A stretch of 6,845 nucleotides of DNA. It comes from Emcibacter sp. GTDB lineage: Bacteria > Pseudomonadota > Alphaproteobacteria > Sphingomonadales > Emcibacteraceae. Where the stretch lies: the NCBI GenBank assembly GCA_016765435.1, contig JAESPY010000069.1:1-6845 (forward strand). Direction: 5' to 3'. The notes beneath the pieces are model-generated. The model was given only the letters and a program-made list of their open reading frames with translations, was not told where the DNA came from and made no database searches. A program made the translations under genes and the position numbers. Below are positions 1-5,588 of the stretch, piece after piece; the first letter of the stretch is position 1; the number at the start of each line of letters is the position of its first letter.

Positions 1-1441
1 CCCAAGCCAATAAAAACCCACCGGCATTAGCAGCATCAAAATCGCCAATCTCGGATGTTATGGTGCCTTCGGAAAAATGCGCCCCCTGATTATTAATCCC
101 CTTAATAAAGGTGAAGTTTTCCCGTCTTTCATATATGGCCGGATCATTCATCGCCGGAATATAGACAAGTCCTGTCTGCGGATTATAAGCCATAGGCTGC
201 CAGTTATGAGCCCCCGCCGGACTGGGCAGAATCAGCTTTTGTTCCTCATCATAGTTGGCCTGCGGTAAGACCTGCGGTTTGCCTGTGGTCATATCCACAT
301 GACTGGCCCAGGTTACGGCGGCGTATTTTTCCGCCGATAGCAATTCACCCGTGGCCCGGTCAAGCACATAAAAAAAGCCATTTTTCGGTGCCTGCATCAA
401 TATTTTACGCGTCTTACCGTCGATCTCAAGGTCGGTCAAAATAATCGGCTGTGTCGCGGTATAATCCCAATTGTCCCCCGGCGTTGTCTGATAATGCCAA
501 ACCAGTCGGCCTGTATCAGGATTGATTGCCAATATACTAGACAAGAACAAATTATCTCCGCCGCCCGGGCTACGCTCTGCCTGTACCCACGGGCTACCAT
601 TGCCCGTCCCTACATACAAAAGATTTAAATCAGGATCATAGACCATGGCATCCCATGCTGTGCCCCCGCCGCCCATATCCCAACGGCTGTCCGGGTCCCA
701 TGTTTTGGACGCCATTTCAAGCTCAGGATGCTCAAACGGTTTTTTCGGATCGCCCGGCACGGTATAAAACCGCCAAGACTGTTGCCCACTTTCCAGATCA
801 TAGGCCGTCACATAACCGCGCACACCATATTCCGCGCCGCCATTGCCAATCACCACATTCTTTCCCGCAATACGCGGCGCCCCCGTGATCGCATAAGGAA
901 TTGTCCGGTCTGTGAAGGTATCCACCTGCCAAATCACAGTACCATCAGCGGCATCAAGAGAAAATAATCGCCCATCAAGAGACGCTGCATACACCCGCCC
1001 CTTCCACACGGACAGGCCCCGCGACACCACATCACAACAGGCATTCCGCGCCCATTTTCCGGGAACTTCCGGGTCAAAAGTCCATATTTCTTCGCCCGTT
1101 TTACCATCAATAGCAAAAACAATGCCCCAATTCCCGGTAACATAAAGAACCCCGTCAACAAAGATCGGCGTTGCTTCTAGTCCCCGGTGGCTATCAGTAA
1201 AATACTGCCAGGCAAAGCCTAACTCTCCGGCATTCTTATCGGTGATCTGTGTCAGCGGCGAAAAATGGGTTTCCCCAAAATCTCGCCCCCCCGTGAGCCA
1301 ACTGCCCGGTTCCGTCGCCACATTTTGCAATCGGTCACGGTCTATCCAACCGGCTTTGCTTTTGGTATTTTCTGCCTCACCGCAACTGACCGTCAACAGG
1401 CCGAAAGCAACGATCATCATCCGATATATAAAATTGCGCAT
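1..1441 (-). CDS. PQQ-dependent (quinohemoprotein-type) alcohol dehydrogenase, 3' end outside window
   Basis: The minus strand is open from an ATG at 1441 to the window edge, giving 480 codons without the C-terminus. The translation is a quinoprotein propeller of the methanol/ethanol dehydrogenase family, which oxidises alcohols in the periplasm and passes electrons from PQQ to cytochromes. Visible landmarks are Glu89 in LEATP, the adjacent Cys135-Cys136 pair that forms the ring disulfide at the PQQ site, and the expected Ca2+ ligands Glu204 (GGAEYG) and Asn281 (GTGNGSPW). The catalytic Asp326 lies in GDNWDYTATQ and Lys353 in APKNGFFYVLDR. Propeller docking repeats such as AIDGKTGEEIW (110-120) and SLDAADGTVIW (161-171) recur. 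Residue 328, two after the catalytic Asp, is Thr rather than the extra Asp of lanthanide enzymes, so a Ca2+ type is inferred. GAHNWQPM (410-417) resembles type II quinohemoproteins, whose C-terminal cytochrome c domain would lie beyond the edge. The N-terminus is a signal peptide with a possible lipobox (LTVSC, Cys20). The ATG at 1441 gives the basic n-region; an in-frame GTG lies four codons upstream. Exact substrate unknown. Confidence 0.93.
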   Translation of the reverse strand, partial: MRNFIYRMMIVAFGLLTVSCGEAENTKSKAGWIDRDRLQNVATEPGSWLTGGRDFGETHFSPLTQITDKNAGELGFAWQYFTDSHRGLEATPIFVDGVLYVTGNWGIVFAIDGKTGEEIWTFDPEVPGKWARNACCDVVSRGLSVWKGRVYAASLDGRLFSLDAADGTVIWQVDTFTDRTIPYAITGAPRIAGKNVVIGNGGAEYGVRGYVTAYDLESGQQSWRFYTVPGDPKKPFEHPELEMASKTWDPDSRWDMGGGGTAWDAMVYDPDLNLLYVGTGNGSPWVQAERSPGGGDNLFLSSILAINPDTGRLVWHYQTTPGDNWDYTATQPIILTDLEIDGKTRKILMQAPKNGFFYVLDRATGELLSAEKYAAVTWASHVDMTTGKPQVLPQANYDEEQKLILPSPAGAHNWQPMAYNPQTGLVYIPAMNDPAIYERRENFTFIKGINNQGAHFSEGTITSEIGDFDAANAGGFLLAW

Positions 1442-1489
1442 TGATCCGATCACCCTAAATTATTTAAAATATTGACTTTGCATCTTAAA

Positions 1490-1509
1490 ATGACGTCAGT
1501 GACGGTCAT
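1490..1509. promoter_or_regulatory. Predicted operator 1 (palindrome), upstream of the PQQ dehydrogenase
   Basis: The site contains CGTCA-G-TGACG (1494-1504), a perfect inverted repeat with a one-base centre, and outer arms ATGAC (1490-1494) and GTCAT (1505-1509). The 13-mer CGTCAGTGACGGT at 1494-1506 is repeated exactly at 2250-2262, in front of the TetR gene and in the same orientation. Its centre is 58 nt upstream of the dehydrogenase ATG. Size, symmetry and position suit a TetR-family operator. Binding by the neighbouring regulator is inferred. Confidence 0.62.
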
Positions 1510-1515
1510 TGTCAA
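1510..1515 (-). promoter_or_regulatory. Candidate -35 element (TTGACA) of the dehydrogenase promoter
   Basis: On the minus strand the bases read TTGACA, identical to the sigma-70 -35 consensus, and are preceded by a T-rich stretch (about 1516-1526) that could act as an UP element. The palindrome at 1490-1509 starts immediately downstream and would fill the spacer, which is a classic repressor position. The -10 is not clear: at 17-nt spacing the hexamer is CATTTT. A second possibility is AATAAT at 1464-1459 with a poor -35. Confidence 0.45.
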
Positions 1516-1536
1516 GAAAACAAAAATCCATCAATC

Positions 1537-2178
1537 CTATTTCTCTAAATTATCCGCGATTTTCGGAGCTGTCGCCATCAGCACCAAGAGCCCCCGAATT
1601 TCCTCCGCCAAATTTTCCCGTTCCGGCCGAACCGGTTTGTTATCCCCCAGAAACAACATCATGCCTTCCATCATTGCTCCCATAGCCAAAGCTCTTTTGC
1701 GGCCTTCTTTTCTGTTTAAATCCGGATTAAGTTCTGCAAGCAGATCGCCTATCCGGTTGTAGAATGCAAAAAATTTTTGGTCTAACAACTGCATCCATTC
1801 ATCATCATTCTGGGCCATGCTGAATATTTCAATGAAGAAACGTTGATTATTAAGGTCATCAACAAAGCGGAATAATTCATCAAGAACCCTATTAAACCTA
1901 GGCATCGGGTCTTCTGGTAAATGCAAAATTTCGGTAAGCGGTGGCAGATAGTCATCTATAATATCTTGATATATGGCCTTCAACAGATCATTTTTTGTCG
2001 GGAAATAATGTTGTAGGGTTTTCAAATGAATGGCGCACTGACGGGCGATAGAGCGCAGGGTTATATTCCGCAGGCCCACAGCCAATATCTGTTCATGGGT
2101 CACCTGCATGATCCGGTGAATACGGTCTTCCGACTTGGCTGATTTCTTCCCGGACTTCTTCATTGAATATATTTCCAT
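1537..2178 (-). CDS. TetR/AcrR-family transcriptional regulator
   Basis: This is a 213-aa protein with the TetR layout. The N-terminal DNA-binding domain spans about residues 20-72, with a helix-turn-helix around 38-60 (ITLRSIARQCAIHLKTLQHY). It ends in the family signature LQHYFPTKNDLL (55-66), which corresponds to the usual LYxYFxSKxxL. The remaining ~140 residues are helical and should form the ligand-binding and dimerisation domain; their sequence does not reveal the ligand. A basic tail (KKSGKKSAK, 7-15) precedes the DNA-binding domain. Start choice is uncertain: the ATG at 2178 has AGGA only about 5 nt upstream, while an internal ATG at 2163 (residue 6) has GGAA at 9 nt; both leave the domain intact. 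The gene is 95 bp upstream of the PQQ dehydrogenase on the same strand, and identical palindromes precede both genes. Autoregulation and control of the dehydrogenase are therefore inferred. I see no clear terminator between the two genes. Confidence 0.9.
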   Translation of the reverse strand: MEIYSMKKSGKKSAKSEDRIHRIMQVTHEQILAVGLRNITLRSIARQCAIHLKTLQHYFPTKNDLLKAIYQDIIDDYLPPLTEILHLPEDPMPRFNRVLDELFRFVDDLNNQRFFIEIFSMAQNDDEWMQLLDQKFFAFYNRIGDLLAELNPDLNRKEGRKRALAMGAMMEGMMLFLGDNKPVRPERENLAEEIRGLLVLMATAPKIADNLEK

Positions 2179-2243
2179 TATTCCTGAACCTAGTTTATAT
2201 CAACGCAAGCTATGATATTACATTCAGGGTAGAAATTCTATTA

Positions 2244-2267
2244 TTATTTCGTCAGTGACGGTAATAA
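2244..2267. promoter_or_regulatory. Predicted operator 2 (palindrome), upstream of the TetR gene
   Basis: The inner arms CGTCA (2250-2254) and TGACG (2256-2260) flank a central G. Outer arms TTATT (2244-2248) and AATAA (2263-2267) extend the symmetry to 24 bp. The 13-mer at 2250-2262 matches operator 1 exactly and keeps the same orientation relative to its downstream minus-strand gene. Its centre is 77 nt from the TetR ATG at 2178 (92 nt from the alternative start). AATAAT hexamers on the minus strand (2248-2243 and 2245-2240) lie right after the core and could be the -10, placing the site over the promoter. Negative autoregulation is inferred. Confidence 0.62.
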
Positions 2268-2298
2268 CCTATAAAACTTACCCATACAGGCATATCTG

Positions 2299-2478
2299 AT
2301 GCTGCATTCAATGAACTTTACAATGGCCGATAAACAATGGTTGCTAAAATTTCCATACCCACAAAAGGATCGCCCTACAAGGCGAAATAGATATAAAACA
2401 GGCGCAGACAATGGCTATTCCATTAGCAAGCTTGTTCTAAGCACATGCCTTGGCTTGCGATGTGACAATATTGTATGA
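2299..2478 (+). CDS. Weak hypothetical small ORF (59 aa)
   Basis: ATG at 2299 to TGA at 2476-2478, with an alternative ATG at 2311 (55 aa). This is the only ORF worth noting in the gap, and it is divergent from the TetR gene. The product begins MLHSMNFTMADKQWLLKF, has a basic middle (RPTRRNRYK) and ends in a stretch with two cysteines (STCLGLRCDNIV). I recognise no domain, signal peptide or membrane segment. Upstream there is only AGG about 9 nt from the ATG. A TATAAA at 2270-2275 sits just past operator 2, so a divergent promoter is conceivable but has no good -35. It is at least as likely to be a chance ORF. Confidence 0.15.
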   Translation: MLHSMNFTMADKQWLLKFPYPQKDRPTRRNRYKTGADNGYSISKLVLSTCLGLRCDNIV

Positions 2479-2498
2479 AATTGAGGAGGCCTGTGCCC

Positions 2499-2921
2499 CT
2501 AAACCGTGATCACTTCCCAGTCATAGGTCAAATTTGCCGCCTTGGCCAGCATAGCAGAGGCCGAACAATATTTATCCATGGATAATTTTACCGCCCGTTC
2601 CACCGCGCCTGCTTTCAGGTCGTTTCCTGTTACCACAAAATGCAGATGAATATCCGTATAGACCTTCGGCATTTCCGAGGCCCTTTTACCGGATACCTGG
2701 CAGACACAATCGGTAATATCATTGCGGCCTTTTTTCAGGATCATCACCACATCAATACTGGCACAGCCCCCGGCCCCCATCAGCAAAAGATCCATCGGGC
2801 TGTGACCAAAACCAAGGCCACCATTCCCCACGCCCGCGTCCATGGTCAATGTATTGCCGGACTGGGCCTCCCCAATAAAAGTCATCTTTCCCGCCCATTT
2901 AACGGTAACATTCTTTTCCAT
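2499..2921 (-). CDS. OsmC-family protein, YhfA type
   Basis: This 140-aa protein has the full length of small OsmC/Ohr-superfamily members and resembles E. coli YhfA (134 aa) in the motifs SPMDLLLMGAGGC, SIDVV, LHFVVTGNDLK and KYCSASAML. OsmC/Ohr proteins are cytoplasmic dimers that use two conserved cysteines to reduce organic hydroperoxides. Both candidates are present: Cys53 at the start of the central helix (GAGGCASIDVV) and Cys119 (DKYCSASA). YhfA-type members have no firmly established substrate, so peroxidase activity is inferred from the fold. Cys72 and Cys74 (DCVC) are extra. The ATG at 2921 is chosen because the domain begins there (MEKNVTVKW) and AAAGGG lies 5 nt upstream. The longer frame from 2987 would translate ppdK coding DNA out of frame. 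The ATG is 2 nt past the ppdK stop, so translational coupling to ppdK is likely. Confidence 0.9.
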   Translation of the reverse strand: MEKNVTVKWAGKMTFIGEAQSGNTLTMDAGVGNGGLGFGHSPMDLLLMGAGGCASIDVVMILKKGRNDITDCVCQVSGKRASEMPKVYTDIHLHFVVTGNDLKAGAVERAVKLSMDKYCSASAMLAKAANLTYDWEVITV

Positions 2922-2923
2922 AC

Positions 2924-5584
2924 TCACCCTTTCAAGGCCGCCTGTGCCGCTGCAAGACGAGCGATCGGTACCCGGTAAGGCGAACAAGAGACATAGTTCA
3001 ATCCAATATTATGACAGAATTCAACCGATGCCGGATCACCACCATGTTCGCCGCAAATGCCAAGTTTGAGGTCAGGCCGGGTGGCCCGACCGCGTTCCAC
3101 GGCAATTTTGACCAACTCACCAACGCCTTCCTGATCAATGGTGACAAACGGATCTTGTTCAAAAATGCCTGCATGAATATAATCATCCAGAAAGTTTGCA
3201 CTGTCGTCCCGGCTGATACCGTATGTGGTCTGAGTCAGATCATTGGTACCAAAGCTGAAGAATTCAGCCTCATGAGCAATTTCCCCGGCCTGTAACGCCG
3301 CACGAGGCAGCTCGATCATGGTGCCGATCATATAGGTCAGCGCCTTGCCCGAAGCCGCAATGATTTTATCGGCGATGGCCGATACTTTATCTTTCAGGAT
3401 TTGCAGTTCCTTGCGACTGCCCACCAGCGGAATCATAATCTCCGGCACAATGGCCTCCCCACCGTCACTGGAAACGTCCAGCGCCGCCTCAATAATCGCC
3501 CGCGCCTGCATTTCGTATATTTCGGGATAGGAAATGCCCAAACGGCACCCCCGATGTCCCAGCATGGGGTTGGTTTCATGCAAGGCATCCGCCCGTTCCA
3601 TCAGATGTTCAATGCTGGTCCCTGTAGCCTCCGCCACGGACGCGAAATCTTCCTGTTTCTGAGGCAGAAATTCATGAAGTGGCGGGTCCAGAAGACGCAC
3701 CGTCACTGGCAAGCCGCGCATGATGGTGAACAGTTCGATAAAATCCTGTTTCTGTACTGGCAGCAATTTGGCAAGGGCGGCCTCACGACCCGCTTTATCC
3801 TCGGCCAATATCATCTGACGCACATTGACAATACGGTCAGCTTCAAAAAACATATGCTCTGTCCGGCAGAGTCCAATGCCCTCGGCCCCAAATTCCCGTG
3901 CGGTCCGCGCGTCCGGCGGCGTTTCCGCATTGGCCCGGATGTTAAGTTTACGCACTTCATCGGCCCAGCCCATAAGCTTGCCAAAATCACCGCTCAATTC
4001 CGGCTTAATGGTGGCGACTTCACCGGCCATCACCTCTCCCGTTGACCCGTCAATGGTCAGCAGATCATGGTTGTTGATGGTCCGGCCCAAAACAGTAATC
4101 ACCTTTTTTGCCGCATCAATGCGCAAAGCCCCGGCCCCGGAGACACAAGGACGACCCATGCCACGGGCGACCACCGCCGCATGTGACGTCATGCCACCGC
4201 GACTGGTCAAAATACCTTCGGCGGCATGCATACCATGAATATCTTCCGGGCTGGTTTCCTGACGCACCAGAATGACCTTATGGCCTTCCTTGGCAAGGGC
4301 TTCCGCCTCATCCGACGTAAAGACCGCAATGCCGCAAGCCGCGCCCGGTGACGCGGGCAAACCAATGGTCAAAACATCCCGCACAGCATTCGGGTCAAGG
4401 GTTGGATGCAACAATTGGTCAAGCGCCGCCGGCTCAACCCGCATAATGGCTTCTTCCCGCGTGATAATATCGTCATCAGCCATATCCACGGCAATTTTCA
4501 ACGCTGCCTTAGCAGTACGCTTGCCGGACCGGGTCTGTAAAATCCACAATTTGCCCTTCTGGACGGTAAATTCAATATCCTGCATGTCCCGGTAATGAGC
4601 TTCCAGCTTGACGAAAACATCCGCCAACTCGCTATAAACTTCCGGCATGGCTTCTTCCATGGACGGTTTATCGGCTCCGGCTTTTTCCCGGGAAATCTTG
4701 GTCAGGTTTTGCGGTGTGCGGATACCCGCCACGACGTCTTCGCCCTGAGCATTGATCAGATATTCACCGTAATAAGCATTTTCGCCCGTGGAAGGATCGC
4801 GGGTAAAGGTCACGCCCGTCGCACTGGTTTCGCCCATATTGCCGAACACCATGCTTTGCACATTGACCGCCGTGCCCCAATCACCGGAAATATTATGAAT
4901 CCGGCGATAGGTTTTCGCCCGGTCGATCATCCACGACCCAAAGACCGCGTTGACCGCGCCCCAAAGTTGCTCATTCACATCCTGTGGGAAGGGATAACCC
5001 AATTCGTCTTCGGCTTTTTTCTTGAACGCCTGTGCCAGTTCTTTCCAGTCATCGGCTCCAAGTTCCGTGTCCAGAATATAGCCTCTTTCTTCCTTGTGGA
5101 TTTCCAGAATTTCTTCAAAATTATAATGATCAACCCCCAGAACCACATCGGAATACATCTGAATAAACCGACGATAGCTGTCATAAGCAAAACGGGCATC
5201 ACCACTTTGCCGGGCCAAGCCCTCTACCGTGACATCGTTCAGGCCAAGGTTCAGCACCGTATCCATCATGCCGGGCATCGAAACCCGCGCACCGGAGCGG
5301 ACCGATACCAACAACGGGTTATCCCCGTCACCAAATTTCGCGCCCACCGTATTTTCCACTTGTGCAAGCGCCGCATTGACTTGGGTCTTCAAATCACCGG
5401 GATAGGTGTCTTCGTTGGCATAATAATAGGTACAGACATCCGTGGTTATGGTGAACCCCGGTGGTACTGGCAATCCAATATTTGACATCTCCGCAAGATT
5501 GGCCCCCTTGCCGCCAAGCAGGTTTTTCATGCTTGCTTCGCCTTCGGCTTTGCCGTCACCGAATGAATAGACCCAGTTTGTCAT
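2924..5584 (-). CDS. ppdK: Pyruvate, phosphate dikinase
   Basis: An 886-aa cytoplasmic enzyme that interconverts pyruvate + ATP + Pi and PEP + AMP + PPi, at the glycolysis/gluconeogenesis branch. The length fits the family (C. symbiosum enzyme 874 aa). The N-terminal ATP-grasp domain (about 1-350) opens with GGKGANLAEM (24-33) and carries VRSGARVSMPGMMDT (95-109). The central swivelling phosphohistidine domain (about 405-520) has GGMTSHAAVVARGMG (463-477) with phospho-carrier His468; Thr466, two residues before it, is the position phosphorylated by the PPDK regulatory protein in other systems. The C-terminal TIM barrel (about 535-886) binds pyruvate/PEP and has Arg574 (LCRTEHM), Arg630 (RLLDPPLHEF), Glu758 (IELP), Asn781-Asp782 (GTNDLTQ) and Cys844 (GICGEHGGDP). 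All lie 13 residues after their C. symbiosum counterparts, so the active site appears complete. The gene starts 4 nt after the glyS stop, with AGAAGG 8 nt upstream of its ATG. No frameshift is seen. The cognate regulatory kinase/phosphorylase is not in the window. Confidence 0.98.
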   Translation of the reverse strand: MTNWVYSFGDGKAEGEASMKNLLGGKGANLAEMSNIGLPVPPGFTITTDVCTYYYANEDTYPGDLKTQVNAALAQVENTVGAKFGDGDNPLLVSVRSGARVSMPGMMDTVLNLGLNDVTVEGLARQSGDARFAYDSYRRFIQMYSDVVLGVDHYNFEEILEIHKEERGYILDTELGADDWKELAQAFKKKAEDELGYPFPQDVNEQLWGAVNAVFGSWMIDRAKTYRRIHNISGDWGTAVNVQSMVFGNMGETSATGVTFTRDPSTGENAYYGEYLINAQGEDVVAGIRTPQNLTKISREKAGADKPSMEEAMPEVYSELADVFVKLEAHYRDMQDIEFTVQKGKLWILQTRSGKRTAKAALKIAVDMADDDIITREEAIMRVEPAALDQLLHPTLDPNAVRDVLTIGLPASPGAACGIAVFTSDEAEALAKEGHKVILVRQETSPEDIHGMHAAEGILTSRGGMTSHAAVVARGMGRPCVSGAGALRIDAAKKVITVLGRTINNHDLLTIDGSTGEVMAGEVATIKPELSGDFGKLMGWADEVRKLNIRANAETPPDARTAREFGAEGIGLCRTEHMFFEADRIVNVRQMILAEDKAGREAALAKLLPVQKQDFIELFTIMRGLPVTVRLLDPPLHEFLPQKQEDFASVAEATGTSIEHLMERADALHETNPMLGHRGCRLGISYPEIYEMQARAIIEAALDVSSDGGEAIVPEIMIPLVGSRKELQILKDKVSAIADKIIAASGKALTYMIGTMIELPRAALQAGEIAHEAEFFSFGTNDLTQTTYGISRDDSANFLDDYIHAGIFEQDPFVTIDQEGVGELVKIAVERGRATRPDLKLGICGEHGGDPASVEFCHNIGLNYVSCSPYRVPIARLAAAQAALKG
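2927..2932 (-). promoter_or_regulatory. Ribosome binding site of the OsmC-family gene, inside the ppdK 3' end
   Basis: On the minus strand the order is AAAGGG, then TGA (ppdK stop, 2926-2924), GT and ATG (2921-2919). The site lies within the last ppdK codons, 5 nt before the ATG. It decides the start at 2921 over the longer frame and suggests reinitiation by ribosomes ending ppdK. Confidence 0.6.
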
Positions 5585-5588
5585 TATA

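Larger units (their letters stand above)
2179..2498. other. Intergenic region of ~320 bp between the TetR gene and the glyS-ppdK-osmC run
   Basis: The stretch is clearly more AT-rich than the coding DNA around it. It holds operator 2 (2244-2267), the TetR leader and a weak plus-strand ORF (2299-2478). Two short hairpins occur: TCGCC/GGCGA with a 6-nt loop at 2370-2385, and GCAAGC/GCTTGC with a 21-nt loop at 2426-2458. Neither has a convincing U-tract for the minus-strand operon ending at 2499, so no intrinsic terminator can be assigned. No RNA gene is recognised. Confidence 0.6.

Noticed and set aside
655..1161. Small ORFs on both strands over the dehydrogenase gene
   Set aside because: They overlap the continuous, clearly homologous PQQ dehydrogenase frame on the minus strand.
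2370..2385. Hairpin TCGCC/GGCGA as a terminator for the ppdK-osmC operon
   Set aside because: Only a 5-bp stem, more than 110 nt past the stop, followed by a broken T-run (TCCTTTTG).
2484..2500. AGGGG/CTCCT hairpin overlapping the OsmC stop codon as a terminator
   Set aside because: Short stem with a G-U pair and no U-tract after it.
2499..2987. Longer OsmC-family start at 2987 (162 aa)
   Set aside because: The extra 22 residues are out-of-frame ppdK coding sequence; the OsmC domain and a good ribosome binding site support the ATG at 2921.
3461..3708. Further copies of the operator half ACCGTCACTG inside ppdK (3461-3470 and 3699-3708)
   Set aside because: They match only 10 of 13 bases, lack the opposite CGTCA arm so are not palindromic, and are explained by coding (Ser-Asp-Gly and Val-Thr-Val codons).
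4183..4190. TGACGTCA palindrome inside ppdK
   Set aside because: An 8-bp palindrome in conserved coding sequence (MTSHAAV region); no promoter context.
4595..5485. Long plus-strand ORF (296 aa) antisense to ppdK, plus others at 3401-4045 and 3825-4238
   Set aside because: They lie entirely opposite a full-length, well-conserved ppdK frame, have no recognisable domain and read as low-meaning translations rich in His, Arg and Ile; shadows of the coding strand.
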